Positions 49,568 to 58,350 of a DNA stretch of 64,000 bases are shown here, piece by piece. The notes beneath the pieces are model-generated. The model did no database searches. It was not told the DNA's origin and was given only the letters and a program-made list of their open reading frames with translations. Source of the stretch: Corynebacterium sp. ES2730-CONJ (GTDB lineage: Bacteria > Actinomycetota > Actinomycetes > Mycobacteriales > Mycobacteriaceae); NCBI RefSeq assembly GCF_024834055.1, contig NZ_JANUXZ010000003.1, positions 278,381 through 342,380 of the forward strand, given 5' to 3'. How positions within the stretch are numbered: position 1 is the stretch's first letter; each line of letters opens with the position of its first letter. The translations under genes were made by a program, and so were the position numbers.

Positions 49568-51169
49568 ATGCGTTATTGGAAAATACTGTCAAGCGTCCTG
49601 CTAGCGTCGTTGGTGCTCGGCGCGTGTACCACTGATCCGGCTCGCCAGATTTCAGCGATTCCAACTACTCAAGTTGCCGATCATCTAGAGCAATCGCGAA
49701 CCAGGAATCTAGGGCACCATGTCAATCCTATATTCGATCGGGAACCAGTTGTATTAAGCGACACTGGTTCGGGGATTGCGGCGGTAAGACACTTCTTCGA
49801 GGCTGCGGAAACTCTGGTGATTTCAGACGCAGATATTGCCCACCAGTTGCGTGCAGCCAGCATCGCAGTGGTTGCTCATGCTCCGATGCTGACCATGACT
49901 GACGACGACCGCGACGATATTATCGCCGAAATCGATCGCCTGGGTGTCAAAACTATCTTACTCGTCGGAGATGTGCCTTTGGCCTCGCTCAGTGGGGATG
50001 TAGCAATCATCAAAGATACGTTAACTCCGGTAGCTCTAGGGGACCTCACCGCACTGCAATTCCAGCGCAAAGCGATAACGTATCAAAAATCTGTGATCCG
50101 CAGTGTGGCTAAGCTCCCAGGAGATGAGGCCGTTGAATTGGTGCCTGCATGGGATGAAGAATTTGCTGACATGAGCCCGCAAGAGCGTTTTGGCCGTCCA
50201 GACGGTGGCCAAAAATTGCGCCCTTTCCCGCTGAATTCTAAACGCGACGCAGATACTGCCCCCATTGTAATTGCATCCGCAGATTCAAGTATTGCAGCAG
50301 TTGCCAGCACGCGAGCTTTCGGTGCAAAAATACGTGTTCTGGCATTTCCTGATCCCCGCTTTAGCGTGGAAAGTATGCGCAAGGTAGCAGGATTATCCAA
50401 TCATCCATTAGTGGCCCTGGGTGAACAGTTTGGTAGTGCCGCAGAACTTGCAGATCGAATCGAGGCAGGTGAGCAGCTGACACAATATCAGCCAGGTCCG
50501 GGTCGACGCGGCCTCGTCTTCCCGCAGCGCTCGATTGCGGCGGTAGAGATGCCTGCGACTAAGAGGGTGGACCATAGCGGCATCTTCACCGAAAGATTGG
50601 CCCAAGCGCGGGCTGATAGCGCGGAGATGGGTAAACTTTATGATCACGTTATTAGCCCAGCAGTTTTCTTTGATATGGACAATACGAATCTATCGGAGTT
50701 GGATGGATGGCTGGAGCAGCTCAAGGATGCCGATGCATACGGAATCATCAAGGTCCGCAGTTTTAAAGAATTGCAACGCTTCAAAGCGGAAGTTATTGCG
50801 CCTCATGTGGGGGTTTATTTCCACACCGATTCGGCTCGAGATACCGAGGATCACACGGCGGACAATCGTGAGGTGGAAAAAGCCAGCGAGTGGCTTTCTT
50901 TAGTCGTGAGGGCGCAGGATCTGCCACAAAAAATATTTATTACTGATTTTCCTCTCACTACGCGTTACGATGAGCTGTCCTATGTCCACTTGATTGTGGG
51001 AAAAGAGAAATACCTAAAGGAAGCGGCGGAATTACCGCCGTATTACCATCCAGCTCTAGAGCTACTTCCCGATAGTCCGCTTGCGGTAGCTGATATTGAC
51101 CAGGTGCAACCTCGGTTGAAGATGTTAAAACGTAGTCAAAAGAGCCAAGAATTTCCTGCTCTTCGCTAA
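49568..51169 (+). CDS. Lipoprotein with cell-wall-binding-repeat-2-like domain
   Basis: A 533-residue exported protein. The lipobox LGAC with Cys20 follows the hydrophobic segment ILSSVLLASLV. Repeats of the type VVIS-AAHQLRAASIAVVAHAPML and VKTILLVGDVPL resemble the CWB2 fold. The C-terminal part is unlike it, with DMDNTNLSELDGWLEQLKDADAYGI. No catalytic motif is seen. It starts 3 bp after the DUF262 stop, but its localisation outside the membrane argues against a shared complex. Confidence 0.7.
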   Translation: MRYWKILSSVLLASLVLGACTTDPARQISAIPTTQVADHLEQSRTRNLGHHVNPIFDREPVVLSDTGSGIAAVRHFFEAAETLVISDADIAHQLRAASIAVVAHAPMLTMTDDDRDDIIAEIDRLGVKTILLVGDVPLASLSGDVAIIKDTLTPVALGDLTALQFQRKAITYQKSVIRSVAKLPGDEAVELVPAWDEEFADMSPQERFGRPDGGQKLRPFPLNSKRDADTAPIVIASADSSIAAVASTRAFGAKIRVLAFPDPRFSVESMRKVAGLSNHPLVALGEQFGSAAELADRIEAGEQLTQYQPGPGRRGLVFPQRSIAAVEMPATKRVDHSGIFTERLAQARADSAEMGKLYDHVISPAVFFDMDNTNLSELDGWLEQLKDADAYGIIKVRSFKELQRFKAEVIAPHVGVYFHTDSARDTEDHTADNREVEKASEWLSLVVRAQDLPQKIFITDFPLTTRYDELSYVHLIVGKEKYLKEAAELPPYYHPALELLPDSPLAVADIDQVQPRLKMLKRSQKSQEFPALR

Positions 51170-51275
51170 GGTGTGGGATACACTACACATAGTCAATATC
51201 AGTATTGACCGTCACTAAGAGCCTATGGGTGATATTTCATCCGGCCAAACCCACCTGTCAAGGAGAATATACAAC

Positions 51276-52868
51276 GTGAGCGTTTCACATCGCCCCGTAG
51301 TTTTAATTGCTGATAAATTGGCGCAGTCAACTGTTGATGCGCTTGGAGATGAGGTTGAGGTTCGCTGGGTTGATGGCCCCAATCGTGAGGCATTGATGGC
51401 AGCAGTTGCAGAGGCTGACGCGCTGTTAGTACGTTCCGCGACTACGGTAGACCGAGAGGTTTTGCAGGCGGCACCTCGTCTAAAGATTGTAGGTCGCGCG
51501 GGCGTGGGGCTGGACAACGTCGATATCCAGGCAGCCACAGAGCTGGGAATTATGGTCGCCAATGCACCCACCTCAAATATCCACTCGGCGTGCGAGCATG
51601 CAATTTCGCTACTACTAGCCACAGCTCGTCAAATTCCGGCGGCTGATTCAACGCTGCGCCGCGGTAAGTGGAAACGCTCGTCCTTTAACGGTGTAGAAAT
51701 CTACGGTAAAACGATTGGCATTATCGGCTTTGGCCATATCGGACAGTTATTCGCGCAACGTCTCACGGCGTTCGGGGCCCGAATTATCGCCTTTGATCCT
51801 TATGCGAACCCGGCGCGTGCAGGCCAATTAGGCGTGGAGCTGCTGTCTTTGGTGGAGGTGGTTGAGCAATCTGATTTTATAACGATTCACCTACCCAAGA
51901 CTCCGGAGACCGCGGGAATGTTCGACGCTGAACTGCTCGCTCACGCTAAGCCCGGGCAGATTATTATCAACGCAGCGCGAGGGGGATTGGTTGACGAACA
52001 CGCTCTAGCTGAGGCGATACGCAGTGGGCGCATCAGGGGTGCTGGTTTTGACGTATTCGCCACTGAACCGTGCACCGATTCTCCGCTATTTGACCTCGAT
52101 GAAGTGGTAGTTACCCCTCATTTGGGAGCGTCGACTGTTGAGGCACAAGATCGTGCTGGTACCGATGTGGCGGCCTCTTGCCTGCGAGCCTTAGCCGGCG
52201 AATTTGTCCCTGATGCGGTGAATGTGGCTGCGGGTCAAGTGGGTGAAGAAGTAGCCCTGTGGCTCGAACTAGCGCGTAAGCTCGGCCTGACCGTCAGCCA
52301 TATGTTGGCACAAGCCCCAATCCGCTTAGAGGTGCAAGCTCGCGGTGAATTGTCCACCGAGGATGTGGAAGTTCTTGGCCTCTCGGCACTGCGTGGCCTC
52401 TTTGCTGGGATTGTCAATGAGCAAGTCACATTCGTGAATGCACCGATGATTGCCAAAGAACGGGGAGTGTCTTTGGAGGTGAGTACGCGTTCCGAGTCGG
52501 TATCGCATCGCTCGGTATTAGATGTCACGGCGATTGCAGCTGACGGCTCTCGGATTTCACTGATTGGTGCCCTCACGGGGCTCGACCGCGAAGAAAAAAT
52601 CGTGCGCATCAATGGCCGCGGCATCGATCTGCGAGCTAAAGGCACTAACCTATTCTTCAATTATGCCGATACACCTGGTGCATTGGGGCGTGTCGGTACT
52701 GCTCTGGGCAATTATGGGGTCAATATTGTGGCCGCAGCTTTGACCACAGAGTCCTCTGGTGATAAAGCCGTCTTGATTTTGCGAGTGGATCGCCCCGTCG
52801 ACGATGATGTCGTGGAATCAATCGCAGCTGACTTGGGGGCTGTAGCCTTCCAACTTGATCTCGGATAG
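51276..52868 (+). CDS. serA: D-3-phosphoglycerate dehydrogenase
   Basis: SerA starts serine synthesis by oxidising 3-phosphoglycerate. Start GTG 51276 (530 residues, the usual long-form length) has AAGGAG about 10 bp upstream; the frame extends upstream from 51225 without such a site. The NAD domain has GKTIGIIGFGHIGQLFAQRL. Catalytic Arg is in INAARGGLVDEHAL, and the His in PHLGAST. The C-terminus has an intervening domain and an ACT domain (NYADTPGALGRVGTALGNYGVNI), the serine-binding part. Confidence 0.97.
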   Translation: MSVSHRPVVLIADKLAQSTVDALGDEVEVRWVDGPNREALMAAVAEADALLVRSATTVDREVLQAAPRLKIVGRAGVGLDNVDIQAATELGIMVANAPTSNIHSACEHAISLLLATARQIPAADSTLRRGKWKRSSFNGVEIYGKTIGIIGFGHIGQLFAQRLTAFGARIIAFDPYANPARAGQLGVELLSLVEVVEQSDFITIHLPKTPETAGMFDAELLAHAKPGQIIINAARGGLVDEHALAEAIRSGRIRGAGFDVFATEPCTDSPLFDLDEVVVTPHLGASTVEAQDRAGTDVAASCLRALAGEFVPDAVNVAAGQVGEEVALWLELARKLGLTVSHMLAQAPIRLEVQARGELSTEDVEVLGLSALRGLFAGIVNEQVTFVNAPMIAKERGVSLEVSTRSESVSHRSVLDVTAIAADGSRISLIGALTGLDREEKIVRINGRGIDLRAKGTNLFFNYADTPGALGRVGTALGNYGVNIVAAALTTESSGDKAVLILRVDRPVDDDVVESIAADLGAVAFQLDLG

Positions 52869-52933
52869 GAATGGGATAAGGTAGCCCGCCTGAGGGGAGC
52901 GCTCAGATTAAAGGGCCATATGGGGAGCGAGTT

Positions 52934-52975
52934 GCGGCAGCTTCGAACACGGGGGTCGAGGCTGCCGCGATTTTT
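52934..52975 (+). terminator. Terminator of serA
   Basis: An 8-bp GC stem (GCGGCAGC / GCTGCCGC) around a 19-base loop that can itself pair (TTCGA/TCGAG), followed by GATTTTTATTT. Confidence 0.8.
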
Positions 52976-53212
52976 ATTTCAGTAGGCTTTGCTATCTCGA
53001 GCCAGTAGGTGCAGGTGCGTATCTTCGCACGAGGGTTGATGTGCGTCTGCTCGCGCTGGGTAAAATGCGTCACATCTTCTTCATCTGTGTATATCTCTAT
53101 TCCCGAATTAGAGCCGAGAATTGAATTCTACCCACAAAGCGGGGGAGATAGTCTCACAGATCCCTATCCTTAGGGGATACATACTTCTGCTTCACGCACT
53201 AAAGTGGGGAAG
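52976..53212. other. Intergenic region after serA
   Basis: About 240 bp with no gene. In C. glutamicum the neighbouring serA region carries leuB; no leuB-like sequence is seen here. A hairpin ATCCCTATCCTTAGGGGAT lies near 53160-53178. Confidence 0.35.
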
Positions 53213-55069
53213 ATGACAGTTGAATCAGTAGAAGTCACCGCTTTTCTCTCCACTCAAGCGCCTTATGCCCAACTCCCCAGCGAAATCCTCAGTGTGCTCG
53301 CTACTGAACTCGCGATCAGTTACGTTCGCCGCGGCAAGCGAATTAAGAATATTGGTGATGCCAATACCACTCTTTACCTCGTCCGCCAGGGAGCCGTCGA
53401 CGTTCTCGATCGAGACAATATCCTCGTAGATCGGCGCGAATCTGGCCGTTCCTTCGGGTATTCCAGCCTCATCAGCGGCGAGAGCCTAAAGTACTCATTC
53501 GAAGCGTGTGAAGACAGTCTTCTTTATCTCATTCCTGAGGCCAGCTTTAGGCGAATAGCTAATCACGACGAGGCTTTTGCTCGCTATTTCGCCTCGCACA
53601 CTCGCCGCATCCACGCCACCGCCACGACTTTGCGTCAAGGAGCTGCAACAGACCTTTTGCGTCGCTCTATTTCTGATTTCATGGTGGCAAACCCCACGAC
53701 AGCATCCCCTACGACCAGTATTCAAGATGCCGCCATCAGGATGCACAAGACCAATGTGTCCTCTCTTATTATTCTTGAGGACTCTCAGCTCGTAGGGATC
53801 GTGACCGACCGAGACTTTCGAAAAAAGGTAGTAGCCAACGCTCTTGACGTAAGTCAGCCGCTCTCCACGATCATGAGCACCAATGTGGTCACTATCGCTA
53901 CGACGGCACAAGCTTTTGAGGCCATGCTCATGATGACCGAATTTTCCATACACCACCTGCCTGTCCTTGATGGCACAACTTTGGCTGGTATCGTCAGTTC
54001 CCCCGACATTATGCGATTGCTGCAATCAGACCCGATTTATCTACTTGCGGATCTTAAGAATAAATACACCACTGAGCAGCTTCAAGAGGTTCACACCTCT
54101 GCTAGTGAGGTGGCGTTGCGCTTTATTGAACGGGGTTCCTCCCCAGGAGAAATCTCCAGCGTGATGAATGTGTCTGCCGACGCCCTCGGCCGCCATATTA
54201 TATCGATGGCTATTGAGCATCTGGGCCCGGCACCCGTTCCGTTCTCTTTTATCACACTAGGTTCCCAGGGACGCCGTGAGATGGGATTTGCTTCTGACCA
54301 AGATAATGCTTTGATCCTAGATAATAGCTATGAGGAAAAACTCCATGGCGACTACTTTCAAGCACTTGGTGATTATACAAGCCGGCATCTTGCAGCCGCC
54401 GGCCAACCCCTGTGCCCCGGAGATATGATGGTCTCCAACCCAACGTGGCGAATGACAGAAGACGAGTGGATTACTTCCTTTCACCGGTGGATCACCGCCC
54501 CCGAACCAGACTCCCTCCTCTACGTCCAGACCTTCTTCGATATGCGCTCTCTTTTTGGTCAGACGGAACTCGAGCATATGGTTCGCCGAACCGCCTATCA
54601 AATGGCGCATAAGGCACGACGCCTTCACGCACACTTGGCGGCCCTTGCAGCGCGTCGAGAACCTCCCCTAGGTTTTTTTCGTGGATTTGTGCTCGAACGT
54701 GACGGTGAATACCGGCACACCCTGGACATTAAAAAGGGCGGAATAGCGGCTATTGTGCAAATGGCAAGACTTTACGCAATCACTGCCGGTGTCAGTGAGA
54801 TCTCCACTCGTGACCGGCTAAAGGTATCGCACGAGCACGGAGTCGTCAGCGCCCAGGGTGCCCAGGATCTGATCGACTCCTTTGATTTTCTTAACTCGTT
54901 GACTTTTAAGCATCAAGGAAAGCAGATTCGCGGCGGACTACATCCTGATTACCACATCGATCCCATACTCTTGGGGAAAATGGACCGCGAACACTTAAGG
55001 GATGCCTTCGGCATTATCAAGAGCATGCAAACAGCACTGGCCACCACATATCCCGTGCGCACCATCTAG
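53213..55069 (+). CDS. cNMP-binding / CBS-pair / DUF294 nucleotidyltransferase-like protein
   Basis: A protein of 618 residues. The order is a cyclic-nucleotide-binding beta barrel (about 20-125, with RQGAVDVLDRD and GYSSLISGE), two CBS domains (about 150-270, DAAIRMHKTNVSSLIILED and FSIHHLPVLDG), then a nucleotidyltransferase-like domain with GSQGRREMGFASDQDNALI, whose GSxxRxE and D.D residues match the family, and a DUF294 C-terminal helical domain. It probably modifies a protein or metabolite in response to cyclic nucleotides and adenylates. The ATG 53213 is chosen over the GTG at 53204. The exonuclease gene follows 15 bp later. Confidence 0.82.
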   Translation: MTVESVEVTAFLSTQAPYAQLPSEILSVLATELAISYVRRGKRIKNIGDANTTLYLVRQGAVDVLDRDNILVDRRESGRSFGYSSLISGESLKYSFEACEDSLLYLIPEASFRRIANHDEAFARYFASHTRRIHATATTLRQGAATDLLRRSISDFMVANPTTASPTTSIQDAAIRMHKTNVSSLIILEDSQLVGIVTDRDFRKKVVANALDVSQPLSTIMSTNVVTIATTAQAFEAMLMMTEFSIHHLPVLDGTTLAGIVSSPDIMRLLQSDPIYLLADLKNKYTTEQLQEVHTSASEVALRFIERGSSPGEISSVMNVSADALGRHIISMAIEHLGPAPVPFSFITLGSQGRREMGFASDQDNALILDNSYEEKLHGDYFQALGDYTSRHLAAAGQPLCPGDMMVSNPTWRMTEDEWITSFHRWITAPEPDSLLYVQTFFDMRSLFGQTELEHMVRRTAYQMAHKARRLHAHLAALAARREPPLGFFRGFVLERDGEYRHTLDIKKGGIAAIVQMARLYAITAGVSEISTRDRLKVSHEHGVVSAQGAQDLIDSFDFLNSLTFKHQGKQIRGGLHPDYHIDPILLGKMDREHLRDAFGIIKSMQTALATTYPVRTI

Positions 55070-55084
55070 CAGGAGTCGATAGGC

Positions 55085-55726
55085 ATGTTTCGTTTCTTAA
55101 AAAGACCTCAAATAACTGCAGAGTATCAAGCATTTTTAGACTCTGGCATCCCAAGTCTAGATGCTCAGCTTGCTGAGCTGAAGCTTCTAGCTGTGGATAT
55201 GGAAACAACGGGTCTGAATCCTCATACGGACAATATCCTCGCGATCGGTTGGGTAGCTGTCAATGGGCCAACCATAGATATGTCGAGCGCAGGCTATGAA
55301 TTAGTGCGTGGTCACCTAGTAGGATCCTCCGCCACCATTCACCATCTGACTGACGATGAAGTGGCGCACGGGCTGAACGAACCCGATGCTATAAGAAGGC
55401 TTGTGTTCGCTATGCACGGACGATTGATGCTCAATCACTTCACCGCCCTAGAAACCCAATTTCTCAATCGGGCGACAAAGAAATACTTCGCCGCGAGCTT
55501 TTCCTTCGATACGGTTGATACCTTTCAGATCGAGCGAGGCCATATGGAGCGCATGGGAACCTATCCGCGGGGGGAAGACCTGAGACTAGCCGTAGTGCGT
55601 CGGCGCTACGGTCTTCCTGATTATGGCAACCATAACGCATTGACCGACGCTCTAGCCTGCGCAGAGTTATTTCTCGCCCAACAAGCTCATCTACCGGCTG
55701 CAACCGCCAAAGGTTTGATGGGGTAG
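55085..55726 (+). CDS. DEDDh exonuclease (DnaQ-like)
   Basis: A 213-residue exonuclease. ExoI is LLAVDMETTGLNPHTDNILAIG, ExoII is MLNHFTALETQFL, and ExoIII is HNALTDALACAELFL. Genes for DUF294/CBS proteins and such exonucleases often occur together, and here they are 15 bp apart, suggesting one transcript. The substrate is unknown. It is distinct from the exonuclease at 15609. Confidence 0.83.
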   Translation: MFRFLKRPQITAEYQAFLDSGIPSLDAQLAELKLLAVDMETTGLNPHTDNILAIGWVAVNGPTIDMSSAGYELVRGHLVGSSATIHHLTDDEVAHGLNEPDAIRRLVFAMHGRLMLNHFTALETQFLNRATKKYFAASFSFDTVDTFQIERGHMERMGTYPRGEDLRLAVVRRRYGLPDYGNHNALTDALACAELFLAQQAHLPAATAKGLMG

Positions 55727-55757
55727 CGCGCAATATTCTAGGTTAGAATCTCTGTTT

Positions 55758-56555
55758 ATGCGATTTGGACGAATAGCTACCCCAGATGGAATGTTTTTCT
55801 GCACTGTTGAGTCTCGCGATGACAAGCAGTGGTGTCGGGTTATTGAGGGTACCCCTTTTACTTCTCCCCGTTATAGCGGTAAAGAGTATCCGTTGGAGGA
55901 GGTCAAGGTTCTTGCGCCGATGCTGCCGAGCAAGATTGTGGCAGTGGGCCGTAACTATGCCGACCACGTTAGGGATCTATTTGGAAAAACATCCGAAGAG
56001 TTACCACCCACCCTGTTTCTCAAGCCGCCGACCGCAGTAGTGGGGCCTGAGGCGCCCATCAGGATTCCCGATTTCGCCCACAACGTGGAATTTGAAGGTG
56101 AATTAGGGCTCGTCATTGCAAAGCCGTGCAAAAATGTCAGTGCCAATAACTGGAGGCAGGTTGTGCTTGGCTATACCATCGTCAACGACGTATCCTCTCG
56201 TTCGTTGCAATTTTCCGATCACCAGTGGGCGAGGGCAAAGGGTATCGATACATTTGCACCCATCGGCCCATGGATTGAGACCGATCTCGACGCCATTAAT
56301 ACTGAGGACGTACCGATTAGGGCCTACTTAACTCATGAGGGTGAGACTGTTACGAAGCAGAATTCAAATTCGCGGGAGATGATTATGGATATCGGGGAGA
56401 TCATCGAGTTTATTACGGCCTCTATGACGTTATTGCCAGGCGATATTATCTTCACTGGTTCTCCAGCTGGTACCGCGGAAATGGTTCCAGGTGATCGCAT
56501 CGAAATCGAGATTCCAGGCTTGGGAAAACTTGCTAACCCAGTAGAACGGGCATAA
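55758..56555 (+). CDS. FAH-family hydrolase/isomerase
   Basis: A 265-residue fumarylacetoacetate-hydrolase-family protein. The metal site has the classic E-x-E (VEFEGELGLVI), the lid region NDVSSRSLQFSDHQWARAKGIDTFAPIGPWIET, and GDIIFTGSPAGTAEMVPGDRIEIEI at the end. The family cleaves or isomerises beta-diketo acids, and some members decarboxylate oxaloacetate. The substrate cannot be read. A strong terminator follows. Confidence 0.9.
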   Translation: MRFGRIATPDGMFFCTVESRDDKQWCRVIEGTPFTSPRYSGKEYPLEEVKVLAPMLPSKIVAVGRNYADHVRDLFGKTSEELPPTLFLKPPTAVVGPEAPIRIPDFAHNVEFEGELGLVIAKPCKNVSANNWRQVVLGYTIVNDVSSRSLQFSDHQWARAKGIDTFAPIGPWIETDLDAINTEDVPIRAYLTHEGETVTKQNSNSREMIMDIGEIIEFITASMTLLPGDIIFTGSPAGTAEMVPGDRIEIEIPGLGKLANPVERA

Positions 56556-56596
56556 AAAATTGGCCTAAACGATATATATCGCTTAGGCCAATTTTT
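56555..56596. terminator. Bidirectional terminator after the FAH-family gene
   Basis: A 14-bp perfect stem (AAAAATTGGCCTAA / TTAGGCCAATTTTT) around a loop that can self-pair (CGATATATATCG). It touches the stop of the convergent MerR gene. Confidence 0.9.
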
Positions 56597-57147
56597 TATT
56601 CGGCAGCTTTCTTGTCAGAAGAACAGCAGCAATCATGCGTGTCTTCCACTACCGGTAGCTCCGATTTTGCACCGTCGGCGCAGCAGCAAGGACTATCAGC
56701 TGTTGCTCCAGGAGGGCAGCACTGCTGATCATCACAGGTTGCGGGGTCGCAACAACCTGGTGGGCAGCATAATGGGGCTAGGGCTTGGTTCACATCGGTT
56801 TCGCTCACGGGTGTCTCCTTGGACAATAGTGCGTCAATCTCACCGAGCATTGCGTGCAGTGAAACGATTTGCTGTTCCACGTAGGCTCGCTGCTGGTGGA
56901 GATATGGCCGCAGATTATGGGGGTAATCATCACTATCGAGCAGCGCCGAAATTTCTTTTAAGCTCATTCCGATGGTGCGGAAGATAATGATGGTCTGCAG
57001 ACGCGAGATATCATCATTGCTGTAAAGGCGATGACCTTGCCATGACCGGGTGCAAGGGGAGAGAAGCCCGATATCATCCCAGTGGTGGAGAGTCCGCTTG
57101 GTCAGTTGGTAGAGTTCCGCGACCTCTCCAATGGTTCTCGTGTGCAT
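56596..57147 (-). CDS. MerR-family regulator with a Cys-rich tail
   Basis: A protein of 183 residues from ATG 57147 (MHTRTIGEV), which has a GGAAGGG site; the longer open frame to 57252 has no MerR-like residues. The N-terminal 75 residues form a MerR winged HTH (VAELYQLTKRTLHHWDDIGLLSP; LYSNDDISRLQTIIIFRTIGMSLKEI). A coiled-coil segment follows. The last 60 residues carry 13 cysteines in CC and CCC clusters (LCCPPGCC, CDDQQCC, SPCCC, HDCCCS). Such a tail suggests metal or thiol sensing. No obvious target gene adjoins it. Confidence 0.88.
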   Translation of the reverse strand: MHTRTIGEVAELYQLTKRTLHHWDDIGLLSPCTRSWQGHRLYSNDDISRLQTIIIFRTIGMSLKEISALLDSDDYPHNLRPYLHQQRAYVEQQIVSLHAMLGEIDALLSKETPVSETDVNQALAPLCCPPGCCDPATCDDQQCCPPGATADSPCCCADGAKSELPVVEDTHDCCCSSDKKAAE

Positions 57148-57163
57148 AGTGCTTACCCTTCCA

Positions 57164-57227
57164 GCCTTCCGTAACGTGATGTCAAGCATAATGGTGAAAC
57201 TGCCAATATCAACGCCTTCCAGAACGT
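57164..57227. promoter_or_regulatory. Repeat pair upstream of the MerR gene
   Basis: GCCTTCCGTAACGT (57164-57177) and GCCTTCCAGAACGT (57214-57227) match at 12 of 14 positions and are spaced 50 bp apart, a whole number of helical turns. On the minus strand a TTGACA hexamer lies at 57180-57185. Autoregulation by the MerR protein is plausible. Confidence 0.4.
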
Positions 57228-58350
57228 CGCCAGAGTAGCGAAGACATTTCAAGCATCCATGAGAAGCCCTGATCTCGCAACGATCGCACTACCTTCGTGA
57301 CCCCACCCACCAGCGCCTACGCGTTCGTGCAGGCGTATAGACAACTTCAAAATCGCCTAATCTCTCGCCTAATCTCTCAAAGTGACGCTATATCGTCAGT
57401 AACGAAGCTAGGGACTTAAGGGCGGTGTACCTTTGGGAGAAAGCGCCAGGGAGACATATATTCTCCTCGTCGGGCACATGGGTATAGATAGTCTCGCCGG
57501 TTGATCACAGGTATCTCGTCACGGCTTTATCGGGCAGGGTATTGGACGGGGTGTCAGGGCCTAAACTTATTGACCACAGCAGACCTCAAGAGAGAAGTTG
57601 TGGGCCATGGTGCCCCAATTGATCATAATTTTTGATTTTTCTTAGGACGGTGCCGATAGTTTCCTACTGTCCGCGGCGGCTGAAATATATAGCTGGCGAA
57701 ACGATAACGAGTAGGCCCTAACGAGCTGCCTGCATCTTCTCCATAGAGGTCACCTCGGGTTTTGATTAGCAGGAAGGTTTAGAGTATGGAGCGGAAAAGA
57801 TTCTTAGTGTTGTGCCGTGCGGATAGGAAGCAGTGGTCTTTATGTTGGACGAATATAGCTCTCTGAATAATGTTTGTTGCTATTCGCAGCACACCTTGTC
57901 TGGATTTGTTTAAGAACTCTCTGTCACGATTGAATAAGGCTATATCTCCACGTAGTGTTCGCAGAGATTATGCAGCTTGCTCACGAGTGTCGTGTAGCAC
58001 GGGCACAGTCTCGACTAGCTCCCAGATCTCCTCGTATGTGAACTAAATAATCAAAGAGCTTTTCAACCAGGCCCCTTGCAAAGGCTAGAGATTGCCGCGG
58101 GCGAATTCTGCTAGGAAAACCGGTGTGAATGCGTGCAGAGTGACTGACAATTGTGGAACCTACCTATGGTCTCCCCAAGTATGACCCACGTATCAACCAG
58201 GATTCGACTAGTAGGGCATGACTAAGCACGTTATCTTCGACTAAAAATCTGTGCGCTAATAAGTTCTGGAATCTTGAAGCTTCACCTTTTCTAGCGCCTG
58301 ATAGATTCCAAGAGGCATATCTACGTGTCGATGAACTACACTAAGTAACC
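57228..58350. other. Gene desert between the MerR gene and gltX
   Basis: 1.1 kb without a supportable gene. It contains a perfect tandem duplication of CGCCTAATCTCT at 57354-57377. On the minus strand, about 57780-58050, two interrupted open stretches look protein-like (one ending near HDTREQAA) but contain stops, so this may be a decayed gene. No RNA gene was recognised. Confidence 0.45.
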
